Of a stretch of 64,000 bases of DNA, positions 35,651 to 48,739 are shown in pieces; positions within the stretch are counted from its first letter, which is position 1; every line of letters starts with the position of its first letter. The position numbers and the translations under genes are program-made. The notes under the pieces were generated by a model, which was given only the letters and a program-made list of their open reading frames with translations, made no database searches and was not told where the DNA came from. The DNA is from Spisula solida. Lineage: Eukaryota; Mollusca; Bivalvia; Venerida; Mactridae. The DNA is taken from contig OX365946.1 of NCBI GenBank assembly GCA_947247005.1, forward strand, positions 48,882,734 through 48,946,733, given 5' to 3'.

Positions 35651-37373
35651 TTCAATAGAAAAACACCAAGCATTCAAAAGTCACTCCGAGTCTCGAGTCG
35701 TAAAGCAATGCGAACTTTATTGCCAGACAAAATGATGATTATGATCCAATGAAGTAATACGATGCAGCAATAGACAGCCCCGTATTTAGATGATTAATGG
35801 CTTTAGTTCTACCGATAGCTTCAGGTCACCAATTTCAAGACACATCAACTGTCTAACGAGTTAGCAATACAAACGCGTCATGACATCAATTATAGCACCT
35901 CATGGCAAACCTTCATAAGCATACGCACACAAAACTTTATGACTACAATAAATTTATACTGTATATCGTGGTATCGAAAATGTGATGATATTGAGAATTC
36001 AAATGCTTATGATTTACATGGTTTGTACCCTTTTTCAATCCGAAGATTGCTCTTCGTGATTGGCTTTGTTCGAAGACTCCCCAAGAGATATACATACTGG
36101 TGTCGCTAGCTTAAGGTCATGGTCACACTGATAGGTAAAATGGGCATACTAATGTTCAATATCACTGACAATCATTGGTAGTTGATTTGAAAATTGGAAT
36201 ATACGCACATAAAATAATGCAAATACTCTGGTCAAGTTCGAATTCGATTCTGGTCGAATAGTATACTGACGGTAAAAAGAAACGATACATCTACCTATAT
36301 ATTCAGATATTTCATACTTTAGGATAGTAATAATATAATTGCTTCTCAAACACTAAAATATACAGATGTGCCAACATGTCTGCAAATTAAATTTGGAATT
36401 ATCGCCATTAATATTTTCGATATTGCCATACAAAAACATTACCCTGTCCAAAATGTCAGTAACGCGTATACCCTCTATGTACTGCAACAACTGCTTGGCA
36501 TGGTTCGTCTTAGCAAAACATCGTCAAATAGTTGTGAGCGAATGTGCCACGCACGATAGATCAAAGTGTTATATCCTGGACAACTTTATTAGCCATACTT
36601 ACTTTTGTAGTTGAAGTGTGAGTTTGACCATTGATATGTTTGAGCATGACACACCATCTCATAACGGTTAACACTTATCCCAAACTTCATCAGAACCCCA
36701 TCATGCAATTAGTGATTTCTGTTTTCTTTCCTTGGTGGTTTCAGTTGAGCGCTACCTTCTTCGTCCAAGTTTTTATTATCTTTTTGTAGCTTATATTTGG
36801 TTTCTGTCTTACATCCAAGGGTTGGTGCGTATTGAAACCGCTAAAATATACTGACAAATCACTCACTAATTACATGTACACTTACTCACAACACCTACAT
36901 TTTTCATCATTTTTCTATGGATATAGTTTAAAATGTTAATTGGAATGTTAATTGATACATATTCTTTGCATGTCTCTGAGAATTTATATGCAAATCAGTT
37001 CATTAAAAGATAAAACATTTACCAAATATTGAGCATCACTGCAAAACTAAGTCACAAAAATAACAGCATGTACGAAGACTACTTGTCGTAGCTCTTGTTC
37101 ACATAGCACGTGAACATCAAGTATTTCTGCATAATCACAACATGCGAACAGTTATCAAAGTCTTCAGATTTCAAGATAATTAGAATTGGTGGGAACGGGC
37201 TGTGCAGGCGACAATCGAGACGACCACCTACCCCGAAATAACGTCAAAAACATACCGTTTTTCGGGAAATGGAGACCATTACCCAGGTATTGATACGATT
37301 TATGTTCTTATGTGCTCTCGATAGGAGAGAAGAAACAAGGAACAAAGGGAGGGTGGGTTATTCGTTTATTTTT
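35651..37373. other. No recognisable gene
   Basis: AT-rich. Overlapping frames at 36366-36614 carry no recognised motif. Confidence 0.4.
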
Positions 37374-38462
37374 AGCTCACCTGTCACAAAGTGACAGAGT
37401 GAGCTTTTGTGATCACTCTTCGTCCGTCGTCCGTCCGTCCGTCCGTCCGTCCGTCAACAATTGGCTTGTGTAGACACTAGAGGTCACAATTTTAACCTAA
37501 TTTTATGAAACTTGGTCACAATGATCATCTCAACAAAATCTAGGCCAAGTTCGATATTGGGTCATCTGGGGTCAAAAACTAGGTCACTAGGTCAAATCAT
37601 AGAAAAACCTTGTGTAGTCACTAGAGGTCACAATTTTGACTCAATCTTTATGAAACTTGGTCACAATGATCATCCCAACAAAATCTAGGTCAAGTTCGAT
37701 ATTGGGTCATCCGGGGTCAAAAACTAGGTCACAATGTCAAATCATATAGTAACCTTGTGTAGTCACTAGAGGTCACAATTTTGACTTAATCTTTATGAAA
37801 CTTAGTCACAATGATCATCTAAACAAAATCTAGGTCAAGTTCGATATTGGGTCATCCAGGGTCAAAAACTAGGTCACAAGGTCAAATCATAGAAAAACCT
37901 TGTGTAGTCACTAGAGGTCACAATTTTGACTTAATCTTTATGAAACTCAGTCACAATGATCATCTCAACAAAATCTAGGTCAAGTTCGATATTGGGTCAT
38001 CCGGGGTGAAAAACTAGGTCACAAGGTCAAATCATAGAAAAACCTTGTGTAGTCACTAGAGGTCACAATTTTGGTCTAATCTTTATGAAACTTCGTAACA
38101 ATGATCATTTCAACGAAATCTAGGTCAAGTTCGATATTGGGTCATCCGTGGTCAAAAACTAGGTCATAAGGTCAAATCATAGAAAAACCTTGTGTAGTCA
38201 CTAGAGGTCACAATTTTGACTTAATATTTATGAAACTAAGTCACAACGATCATCACAACAAAATCTAGGTCAAGTTTGATATTGGGTCATCCAGATCAAA
38301 AACTAGGTCATTTGGTGAAATCATATAAAAACCTTTTGTAGTCACTAGAGGTCACAATATTAGCCTAATCTGTATGAAACTTGGTCACAATGATCATCTC
38401 AACAAAATCTAGGTCAAGTTTGACAGGTGAGCGACCTAGGGCCCTTTGGGCCCTCTTGTTGT
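37374..38462 (+). mobile_element. Helentron/pearl-like element with 145-bp tandem core
   Basis: Begins with a hairpin 'agctcacctgtcac aaa gtgacagagtgagct', then 'gatcactcttcgtccgtcg' and a CCGT run (37419-37455). About six and a half tandem units of 145 bp follow, with landmarks 'tagtcactagaggtcacaat' and 'aggtcaagttcgatattggg'. It ends with a second hairpin 'agggccctttgggccct' and 'cttgtt'. Hairpin ends, a tetranucleotide run and a tandem core fit non-autonomous Helitron-like elements of molluscs. The class is an inference. Confidence 0.8.
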
Positions 38463-40019
38463 ATTGTTATAGACTGTTTAGTGAAGTTTACACCCACCTT
38501 GTTAATAATTTTAATGGTGTATTTTTGTGACTTTTCGATTTGCAGTGATGGTCATTATTTGAAATTATTTTCATCCTACAATCAATCGATTTTAATAAAG
38601 CAATTATATAAACATCAGTTAAACATGTTTCTAATAATATGCCAAACTCGAATCAAATCGCACTATAACTAGTTGAGAAATGATGAAAAATGTAGGTGTT
38701 GCGTTTGAGTGTGAGAAAGTGTATACCCAAATCATTATCATTATCCACATTTTCTTCCTACACAACAACTTAAATTCTGCGTGTTACCACAGAAAGTGTT
38801 CAATTGTTACGTGCACTCATCATTTAAGCAACGCCTGAAGGTGACCTTTACCGTTAAACTGTTTAATGAGTTTGGTTTTACGAGCGTTCGTGCTTTGTGG
38901 AACAGTTTTAACCTAATTTCTCCCGTGTATCAAATTGTCTTTTGTATTGGTCTTGTCATTGAGTGATCTTAAGTCTGACGCACTAGGGTATCGTCTTCTT
39001 CTCAAGGACACACACAGTGACGTTGGATCAATTAAAAAGTGAATATAGTAATTGATTTTGACGTTACAAAAAATTACAACGTGCTAATACCGTTTTCAAT
39101 CATGTTTCACCATTCTCAAATATTCCAAAACTAATGTAAGCCTGCATGTCATGTTAATCGTCCATTATGAAGAACACGCATTGACCCTCAGCAATTCTCA
39201 GAACAGATCAAGTTTCTGGTATGACGATCTTGATTTAACCTTGAAGTTATCAAGATCCGTGTAGAATGTAGTTCAAAGCACACATCCATTCAGGATCGGG
39301 CTAATTTGAAATTTAATTTTATCATTCCTTTTTGACAGGGTATATAACAAGGATGGACATGTTTCAATCAATCTTTCTGTCTGCCATAATTCACCACGAT
39401 ATGTATCGCTTGTATTTGTTTGACAAGGTCACCTACTCAACGTGCTTCGGTGTATTTGAGGTTTTACATTCTTAGATATTATAAGTTGAATATGAGCTAT
39501 TCTATTTGGAACTATATTTGATTAACTAATGTTAACAAATGTTTAAATCGGGCAATTTAAAACAAATGTTGATATTTGTTTATTTGATTCTCTTCAAAGC
39601 TTCAAATCTGCCAGATTTAATACCGAGACGGTATATCACTCGTTTTGCTATTACTGTAACCGACCATTTTGTATAAGTCATGATTTATAGTTGCATATTA
39701 ATAACGGTGAATTCAAGGGATTTTAGTCCATTTAAGTATCGTCTTCCTATAGGAAATAAATAACGTTACTTTTTAATCTTAAAACACAATGTACGATGAT
39801 GGTTTAATGATGTAAGCGCGTTGACACCATGTCATATGATCCAGTTTCACTATCGTGTCATTGTGTTTTCACCATTGAACCATCCCGTTTTCGCCAACCT
39901 ACCATCGTTGTATGGAGATCTGTTTCGACAGTCGTGAAAAATAAGTTGGGTTTTAAAACATGATGGCAAGAGGATATATTGTGATTTATTGCATGATAGC
40001 ACGATAATAAAACAACTAC
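38463..40019. other. No recognisable gene
   Basis: AT-rich. The 61-codon frame at 38781-38966 has no recognised domain. Confidence 0.4.
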
Positions 40020-40095
40020 GCTACGGTGATGATAACGCGATGGCACAATGGAGATAATGCGATGGCACGATGGCGAAAACGCGATGACACGAGTG
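40020..40095. repeat. 'gcgatggcacgatgg' minisatellite
   Basis: Irregular units 'gataacgcgatggcacaatg', 'gataatgcgatggcacgatg' and 'gaaaacgcgatgacacga' in direct order. Confidence 0.75.
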
Positions 40096-40539
40096 TACTA
40101 TAATTGCCATACCGAAGTTTGTATAATCTGACGCCAAAAGCCATCCGAAATTTAGATATTCTGGTATTGTGAGTATATATAAAACTCCGAGACAATCGCA
40201 AGGTTTCATGGAGTATCTGAATGTTGTGACTAATATAAACTAACTGTAAACAAAAACAAGACAAAACTAGTTGTCTTTAAAAAAGGATGTAATTAAGCAA
40301 TAAATGAAACATGGTCATATAAAAACGTAAAACCGACATATCTTGCTATGCTGTAGTTCCTATGACAATATCTGGACTACATACTAGTACATCCATAACA
40401 AATAACACACAGCACGTCAACGCTCACAAATGTACATGTACTATACTCATGCAATCAAAACAAAAACACATGATCAAAACTAAAGCAACATATTTACTAG
40501 TGTACGCATTTAATAAAATAAAAGTTTTTAACGTATAAA
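40096..40539. other. No recognisable feature
   Basis: AT-rich sequence downstream of the coding relic at 40540-40973. Confidence 0.4.
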
Positions 40540-40973
40540 TTATTCGAAACAAATTACAGAAGTTGAACTACTGTATAAAATAATACGATTATACAACGAA
40601 AACATAATTTTGCAATGAAAACGATACCAGTTCATTGGGTTGCCGATTTCGGAGACTAGAAAAATGCCTTGACCCATTTGCTTGATGGATTCGATCATTC
40701 CGAACTGGTACAAGAGCACTCTAATTAAATTGTCAATGGATTGATGTTGTGTGATTGATACCAGAGGCGACCTGACTATGATTTATCAGTCCGCTGCTTT
40801 CTTCGATGTTTTTGGAAGCTATTTTTTCTCCGTTTATATCGCTTTCCGTAATATTACACTGCTCCGGCAATGGTGATTTGTCTACTTTGTTTATTCAGGT
40901 TCAACGCCATTTGTCGAAATACAGCGTCAGTTATATGGTCGATTCCTCTAACCAATTTTTGTAGACCAGTACT
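40540..40973 (-). pseudogene. Unidentified coding relic with frameshifts
   Basis: Three successive minus-strand frames read like one protein. First is 'TGLQKLVRGIDHITDAVFRQ' then 'MALNLNK' (40968 downward). Next, one base out of frame, comes 'KSPLPEQCNITESDINGEKI' then 'NIEESSGLINHSQVASG'. Next, out of frame again, comes 'SIDNLIRVLLYQFGMIESIK' then 'GQGIFLVSEIGNPMNW', running to TAA 40540-40542. A fair splice acceptor (pyrimidine-rich, ending 'cttgtcacag') lies just upstream near 40983, but a stop in this frame sits between it and TGLQK. I do not recognise the family. The sustained non-random composition over about 430 bp with indels at two places indicates a decayed exon or processed copy of a real protein. 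Confidence 0.45.
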
Positions 40974-40983
40974 AACTTAGCCT

Positions 40984-42224
40984 GTGACAAGAAACGGGGA
41001 ATTGCTCTACATTAAATTTTATTGGATGCTATGACCTGCAGCGAACGCACTAAACACTTGACCACGATCGCGGCTTTATCTAATATATGAACACAGTGTG
41101 TTTGTTTAGTAAGTAGACTCTATTAAAAAACATAATGCGTTAACATGGGGTGATCGACCAGTGGGTGATATAAGAACTGAATATGTGATTTTGTTCGCTA
41201 CCACGTGTGCCATATTAAAGTAACAAATAACATTAGAAGCCTTAATCATCACCCCTGGACCAGATATTTCACCAAAGAACCAATAATGAAGTCAAGAATA
41301 TTTTTGTTAATGAAAAAAACAGATGTTAGTTGGACCTTAAAATTATTTTGTCTGTTTCAAGTAACAAAGGACCTGTGTTGCTGTTTTTCATTCCGTGAAC
41401 CTCAAACTAATTACGTTAATGCACAGAACTAATTGAAAACGTTGATAAAAATTAACTGAATGTGATTGTATCATGAACATCCGTAACCACGTGTATTCGT
41501 CAGTCTATTCGTTGTTTCATTCTAACAGCAAATAGCTTCACGAAACATTGCCAATGCTTTCGCTACTTGTGCACGTAATAGAGGAGGTGCTTTTGTACCA
41601 GGAACGAATGTCTTTATCAATCATGTCTGTTGATCATTAGACGCAAATTACGTGGGTGAAAAAGCCAAGTTAATTTTCTTGAATATTTTTTCCTGAAAAA
41701 AACCCATCAAAACGCAGTTTTATTGTTCATGTTCAGGAATAATGGAAGCAGGGAATGTTCTTTGTGTTCCATGTTATTCCGAACATACCATTATCTATCT
41801 TTAACCTAGCAAAGCGCTTTCCACTGGAGGTAATACATGCTAAATAGATGTACTTAAACGGGAGGTTACTGAACCAAGGCGTTCCGACCCCAATATTAAA
41901 GTTTTTTTAAAAAACAGACAGGAAACGTAGATTAAATAAATTGTATTCTTCGTCTACTGCAAAATGTGCATTTGCTTAAATGAGATTTTAGTACATTAGA
42001 ATCTAAAGGCTCCGTCACACGTAACGAATCTATTTAAGCCTCATAGGTTTGTGATGTCTACACCAGTCAATTGAAACCACGGTCCCTAACCCCGGCAAAG
42101 GGCGGTGAACCTGACGTGTGTTGTTACCTTTCCGATGTCCCCGCGCAGCCAAAATAGCGGATAATTTGCAAATTTGTTGTAGGATTTCACTGGTTTAAAA
42201 TGAAACAGTACACAAACAATGCAT
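40984..42224. other. No recognisable gene
   Basis: AT-rich, with a GC-richer stretch at 42070-42170 ('cccggcaaagggcggtgaac') that reads like a dispersed repeat. No second copy is in the window. Confidence 0.35.
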
Positions 42225-43012
42225 GGCCCCACGGGTGTTTACAACTTGTATAGCCCTGGCGGGAGGGGCTTTTACCAGGGGTTTGAAAAACAAGAAGGGT
42301 CATTACGGCCCTATATCGCTCACGAGTGTCATGTCCCAATGTAAGCATGTACAAACTGTGAATATTAACATTGGACTGACTTTTTTGTTGGGAGTCCCTG
42401 AAAAAGCAAAAATGCTCGCATGCAGTCCGCGTTGCAGTTTTCCCGATGTAACAAACCCTGCCCCTGGTAAAAAAAATTGACCAGTGGTTTCAGGTTTTAT
42501 TATATAGCTATATAGGAAAAGCCCCATCCCCTGGTGGCCATGTTTTTACTAATCGAACTTATTTCAGGAAATTTTGTTGAGGGTCACTTAAGAAACATAT
42601 GGGTAGAATTATTTGGAAATCACACCAGTGATTTTCAAAACTTCAGTCTGTAACTATATAGGAAAGAGCCACGTCCCCTGGCGGTCATGTTTTTTTTGAT
42701 GAATCAAAATTAGATAAGGGATTCTGTAGAGGGTCACCCAGGAATATGTGTGTACAATTATTTTGAAATCGGACCAGTGGTTTCGGAGATTTTCAAAACT
42801 TCACTATATAGCTATATAGGAAAGAGCCCCACTCCCTTGCGGCCTTGTTTTTGATAGTTATTTCAAGAATTCTGTAGAGGGTCACTCAAAGAACATGGGT
42901 GTAAAATTATTTTATAATCGGGCCAGTGGTTTCGTAGATGTTGTTTGAGTGAATTGTTGAAACATGCACGGACGGACGAAGAGTGATCACAAAAGCTCAC
43001 CTGTCACTATGT
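42225..43012 (-). mobile_element. Helentron/pearl-like element, reverse orientation, ~170-bp core
   Basis: It ends with 'acggacggacgaagagtgat' and 'cacaaaagctcacctgtcac', the reverse complement of the start of the element at 37374. The core differs. It consists of tandem units of about 170 bp with 'ctatataggaaagagcccc', 'gtagagggtcactcaaagaa' and 'ggaccagtggtttcggagat'. The same ends with a different core point to modular exchange of tandem cores within one element family. Confidence 0.75.
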
Positions 43013-44657
43013 GTGTTGGGGCCGTGGCTTCAATTGACTGGTTCATAACGAATTATAATAACAAAAATAATTGCAACTCATACAAACGCCCACATACGCA
43101 CTCGTCAATGAGGAATCTTGAAGTCATCAGCAAACCTTTAACATGCGGTTCGAGGAGCTTATTCGTGAACTTCATGGATTTACGAATGAGGCTGATTTAA
43201 TATTCCGCGGTATCATATATTTTGACAGTAATTCTACAAAAAATGATGGACCAGTATAAATCAATCACCTATTTGCCAAACTAGGTTATTCATGATACTC
43301 GTCGTTCATTCATTTATTTGACTAGGTCATCTACTGAATGTACTTTGATCCGTGAGTAATCATCGTTAGAATATTTTCATACAGTAAAACACAAATGGAT
43401 TGTCTGTGTGCTACAGTGTTTACGTATCACTACAGCAGGTGTTAAGTGCTGTGTGGCGGCTGTAAAAAGTCTCCCCGTACTTCACTTCAGTGTAGTTATC
43501 ATTTATAATTCGAAGTCCACAGTGTGTCATTCATTGCGAGTATAGTATACATTGAGTGAGTATATAGGCTGGCTTGAAATATCCATTTTTTGGGGATGTG
43601 GATGGTTCGTTCTATGTCTGACTCTTGCGTGGATGGCTAGGCGCTGCCGTCGTTTCTGTATGGCTTTGGATTGTCTGTGCGCTACAGTATTTGATATATT
43701 AATGTTTTGAAAAGCCACGAGCCTATGCATTCTGAATTTGATATCTTACTGTGAGTCTCTTCATAACCTTGTACATTTAAAACTAAGTAAGTGTGGAATG
43801 CTGCTTTTAGGGTTGTATCTGTGATGCGTGTTCGTCCCTTCGAATTGTTTTTATCAGCCGACTCTTTTCCGGATTTGTTTGACTGACAGAAGCAGTAGGC
43901 TGTGGGAATTGGTGTCGTGTTTTGTAGCTGTTCAGCCTGTCGTACCCGGCTGTTTCTGTTAGGTCAATGCATGCTTCAGGTTTTGTCACAAGTGTTTGTA
44001 TCTTACCAGATGAAGCACAAACAGTCAATATTAGACAATGGACACATTTATGTCAGAATTTACGGTTTTATTGAAGATATAGTTGATCAAAAATAAGCTC
44101 GCGCTTGCGACGTCCTTTGATAATTTTAGGTACGACACAGAAGCGTTTAGCTCAAAGTCGAATGAGCTTAATATGACGAAATTAATAGAATGTTCTTGTT
44201 GGTGGTGCAGTTAGACAGTTAAACAACTTCTAAGCCTCTGGCTAAAATATTGCATCCGTTGGTCACTCGGTGTATGTAAACGTTCGGGCATACACAGAAA
44301 ACCAAACTCCTTAACTGTTCAGACTCTTCCTGACACAATAGGCATTACTAATGGTGTATTGATGTTTTAATACAAGGCAGTAGCAATGTAATTTTATATT
44401 TACATTTATCAGTAATAATCAATGATATTCTCATGGCATGCATTTGTACATGTAGCAAATATATGGGTTCCCAACATACTACTCTGAGTACACCACATTA
44501 TTTAACATTTTACTTTCTATTAATTAGTCAGGTAAGAATGAAACTCTGCCCCCGATTGCATGTAGGTTAACTGCACTCAAATAAATCATTCATATATGTT
44601 TAGAATGTCCATGACACAATGTGCAATGACTTTTACAATTGCAGCGACGACATCTGG
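43013..44657. other. No assigned gene
   Basis: A sentence-length motif 'ggattgtctgtg.gctacagt' occurs at about 43397 and 43667, indicating a decayed duplication. A minus-strand frame at 43807-44028 is Ser/Thr/Pro-rich and might be coding, but has no domain or splice support. Confidence 0.35.
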
Positions 44658-45636
44658 CTAAATGATAGCTGAGAGTGACACTTCATAGATTTGTTCATAT
44701 TCATCAGAAGAACGGCACGATCTACACATATAGTTTTTTATACGATATCTAATATCTCTGTTGCTCAGTCCGTAGATAAATGGATTCATCACAATTCATG
44801 TTGGATGAAATAAAATCGGAGGAGGAAGAAGAACGTGACTTTACCGTCCATTGATAAATTCTAAACTACACCACTTGAACTACCAAGGATGCTGGTCATA
44901 GTAAAGTATAATATTGTCATAAGGAAGAATACTGCAGTTATAAAAATGAATATTTTTGTTTCTCGGCGTAATGTTGACACGGTCTCGTCCTGTGGTAGTC
45001 TCCGTAGAACTTTGATGATTTTCACGTACTGGAAAATGGTAACAATCAGTAGAAATGTTACGATACCTCCTACAGTTATTTGGTATATTTCTGGATGCGG
45101 TGTGTCAGCAAACTTTGCATCTTTTCACAAAGCGTAACATTTATACTCGCCGTGTGGTATTCCGTTGTATACGACCTAAGACCCCAGAAATACGGGGCTG
45201 GAGCTGCAAGACATGCGGCAATCAGATACGACAACGAACAAAATATTACCGCTTGTTTCCGTCCTATCCTCTGCTGGTCTGACAGAACAAGATGTTTTCT
45301 TTCGATTGAAATAAGTAGTAAACAAAGCGCTTCGGCAGACACGGTAAAAATGTTGAAGAAGTCCTTCGTTTTACAGATGTCTTTGCTGGGGTAGGTAAAC
45401 CAGTACCGATGACCGACGATGTCACCCGGCATAGTTGTTATCGTACAAACAAAATCTATGAATGCCAGAAACAGAACAAAAGTACGATAGTTAGACGATT
45501 CCTGGTGGAACACAAACATGTACAACACAAATACATTGACGACACATCCAACCACCGCCTCTATACCGACAATTATCGTAACTGGAATTAAATCCTTTGC
45601 CAATTCACTGTTCAGTTCAGAAAATGGATCTTCCAT
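44658..45636 (-). pseudogene. Class A (rhodopsin-like) GPCR pseudogene, intronless
   Basis: ATG at 45634-45636. Membrane segments follow in order: TM1 'VTIIVGIEAVVGCVVNVFVL', TM2 'YRTFVLFLAFIDFVCTI', and TM3 after a conserved-type Cys (DICKTKDFF), ending 'LLLISIERKHLV', where the usual DRY is ERK. TM4 is 'AVIFCSLSYLIAACLAAPAP', and ECL2 has a Cys plus an 'NVT' glycosylation site. Near 45112 a one-base loss shifts the frame. TM5 ('ITVGGIVTFLLIVTIFQYV') and TM6 ('IFIFITAVFFLMTILYF') continue in the new frame. A stop and a second shift follow, then TM7 with the NPxxY motif 'MNPFIYGLSNRDIRYRI' and a Cys-containing tail ending at TAG 44658-44660. The total length fits a normal GPCR of about 325 residues. 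The lack of introns fits an invertebrate orphan-receptor expansion or a retrocopy. The ligand is unknown. Two frameshifts plus a TGA before NPxxY make it non-functional unless they are sequence errors. Confidence 0.9.
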
Positions 45637-45850
45637 ATTGATTACGCGCCTGTTATGTTTCCGTTATTTAAAGAATATCAATCAGCACATACTACGTGTG
45701 ACATTTAACACAGTACTAAACTGTATTAAATTGTATAACTATGTGTTGACATTACATTGCATATACAATGTACGTAATTGATATTTACCACTACTAGTCA
45801 AAACTGCGAACCTGCTTATAACAAAATATATTTATAAAACACGTATGCTC
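45637..45850. other. 5' flank of the GPCR pseudogene
   Basis: AT-rich. No promoter element can be defended. Confidence 0.35.
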
Positions 45851-46140
45851 CATAGCAGCTCGATAGTCAGAAATGGTAAAGGTCACAGTGACCATGACTT
45901 TTGACCTCGAAATCAACAGGGGCCATCTACTGTAGCCTCCGTGTCAAGTTTAAATATCATAGGACAAGGCGTTCTTGAGTTATTGAACGAAAACCACTGA
46001 AATAGTCAGAAATGGTACAGGTCACAGTGACCTATGACCGACTGACCTCAAAATATGTGGGGATCATTGATTATGAAGGTTGACGATCCTAGGGCGAAGC
46101 GTTTTTGTACGGAAACCTTTTGAATAGTAAACAATGATCA
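45851..46140 (-). repeat. 'caggtcacagtgacc' tandem-core element fragment
   Basis: Two diverged units, each with 'agtcagaaatggta.aggtca' and 'cagtgacc'. The sequence is the reverse complement of wording at 61360-61545 ('gtgacctttaccatttctga'). It is the same repeat family in the opposite orientation. Confidence 0.7.
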
Positions 46141-46929
46141 TATAATGACTTTGTGAAGAGGTTGCCATATTCTTACGGAAGAAAAGTTTAAACGTGCTGC
46201 CTTATGTATTTATAAAATATAATTGTCAAATGTTCACGTTATTTTGGTATAGTCACTGTAAATGCAATAAACAACCACACTTGCATCGAAAATAACTTGC
46301 GAAACATCGGCATTTTGTAGTTATATAGCATTTTCACATCCAAAATTATATAGGGTAATAACACCTTATAGAATTATCACTACTATCACATAAATTGCCT
46401 GACATTTGTTTGCATTTGATGAACACGAATTGCAAAACGAACCAAATATGGTACACTGATGTTGAAGCTGTAGTTTATTCAAGCTATAGTTCGATCACGT
46501 GTGAATTACACAGATCACGAAGCATTTTGTTAGGAAACTCATTTTTCAAAAGGAAAAACACCGAGCGCGCGATATCAAGAGTGGGTTAAAAGCAACCATC
46601 AGTGGCTTTCTTGTACATAAATACTGGGTTAGCTAACACCATAATGTTTAGTGGGTAAGCTACATTGTATTTTGTCTGGTACGTATATCAAAATCTGTAA
46701 ACTAACAAACGATAACGTTTTGAAGCACACTTGTAGCAATTTCAAATGTAAATATAATCAGATAAATATCTAACTGAGTGCATCATTCAGGAAGTAATAT
46801 AATATAATATGTTATGTATACGAATAAAATCAGATTATATGTCATAGCCCGTTTTATTTATAATGCTGATGTCTTACACTTGAGATTAGAAATTATTTAC
46901 TGAACTGAGCTCCGAACTTATGCTCGTTA
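46141..46929. other. No recognisable feature
   Basis: AT-rich spacer without supported ORFs. Confidence 0.4.
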
Positions 46930-47100
46930 AGGTAATTTGGGTAGCTGAAATTGAAACCATCAGTGTGTAACCGTGTCAGGAAATATTTAATTTTTCAAGT
47001 CGGCAACAGTTTTTTTTAATAAAAACATTATGCTAAATTGAAAGTATACACGTAAATGATATTCATATCAAAAAATTAAAAAAATATTTTATAAAAGGTT
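46930..47100 (-). repeat. TTAA-type MITE, copy 2, one arm lost
   Basis: Starts 'ttaaggtaatttgggtagct' and 'gaaattgaaaccatcagtgt'. The interior 'attatgctaaattgaaagta' is the reverse complement of copy 1 (29169-29380). The second terminal arm is absent. Confidence 0.7.
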
Positions 47101-48739
47101 TTATCTACAATTGAAAATTGTCATTTTTTAGTCCACACTGAATGTTGATATCGATAATTTATGTATTAGGTTCACTGATCGTGTACGACGATACAACATT
47201 ATTAACAATGGAGGTGGTATCTTCATATATTTTGTCTCGTATAACAAAACTACTAATACCATTAGCTGACACAATCATCAACTCTATCAATGGCTCTAGC
47301 TGCCACAATCATCAACTCCATCAATGGCTCGAGCATTATCATATTGTATTGAATGGATATACGAGTCGGGACGTCGTGATTCTATTGTGTGTACGTAACA
47401 TAACGACCTAAATTTGTTACCATGTACAGCTCGTAGAATTCCAATTAATTACGTGAATGTTTGAAACTAATTAGAATTGTTGATGCAAATTAATTGAATG
47501 CCATTATATCATGGACATCCGTAATCATGTGTATACCTAATTAGTTCCCGAATGCCTTCATTACTAGGGTGAGTGCAATGAAACGACCTTCAAAACCATT
47601 TTCAAATATAACTAAATTGAGTAAAGCCTGGTGGGGTTTAGCCTAATGTGTATGCACATTTCGAAAGAATCCCTTCTGAGTGGTGTCACAGTAGTAATAC
47701 ACCGCTTCTCAGCTCCGTCAGATAATTATTGTTTGCATATGGCTCTGACGGAAACCATCGTAACGCTCTGACGGCATACAACAAAGTCATGCGTTCCGCC
47801 AAGGAAACGGAGATTGTTGGATACTCCTGAATTCAATAATTCAATGAAACTTGGCGTAACAAGATATCTTCCACTGTTTCCAAAAAAAGAAAATGACTAA
47901 ATTATAAAATTTAAAAAAAGAGAGTATTTATCACAGAAAATTAATCGGATGGTTGTATGCCAATTACATGTATATATTATAATCAAGCACAACTGGGCTT
48001 GGAACGAAAGAGTTACGCCAAGTTTCATTGAAGTACGAACAATGTTTATAAATATACTGAAAAAATAAAGTTTAGCAAGTTTTTCAGGGTACTAATATGT
48101 TAACTTGTATGGCGATGTATGTATACATAATGTAATTAACATATCGGCCATGACTTAAGTATCAAACTTACAGTGGTCAATTTGTGTTTTCGTTGTTTTG
48201 TGAAGCCATGGCGTCATTTATACAGAAAACACGTGTAGCACGTGCATGAGGAAATCTGACTCGTGTAAAGGATGAACACAAACACAATATTGTCAGTCCT
48301 ATGCCGCAACCAAATAAACCGGTCTTAAAATATTCAACGGTCCGAGGTCCAAGAATGACAGTGAACGACGTCAAATGGCTATTTGAATGATGTCACGAAG
48401 GCAAGAGGCAAAGCAATACATTTTAATGGCAATTAATTGAATATTGGTCGCCTATAGACTAAATATTCGCTAACAGGGGACGTCAAAGGTGAGCCGTGTT
48501 CAGACAGACTAACAATAACTACGTCACAAGAAGAGCGTTAGATTGCAGTGACGTCAATACATAACATGTGTAGTAACCAGCTAGCTGTTCATGTCAGGAA
48601 TGCAAACGGCACTATTGTTTGTTATAAAATCGACCGGAATAGACAACCCGCCGCCAGAACTTATGGACGCCATGTATTCTGCATGTTTCGTCTTCACAGC
48701 CCTTATAGCTAACCGTGTTATACACGTTATACACAGTTT
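47101..48739. other. No assigned gene; small duplication
   Basis: A ~35-bp direct duplication ('gccacaatcatcaactccat' type) lies at 47265-47330. A 65-codon minus-strand frame at 48177-48374 contains a possible membrane segment 'TGLFGCGIGLTILCLCSSF', but there is no family match or splice support. Confidence 0.35.

Noticed and set aside
42223..42527. Frames of 85 and 74 codons on both strands
   Set aside because: Fall inside a tandem-core repeat element with no conserved protein motif.
43807..44028. Ser/Thr/Pro-rich 73-codon minus-strand frame downstream of the GPCR
   Set aside because: It looks mildly coding, but there is no domain, no splice signal and no link to the receptor frame. Too weak to list as a gene.
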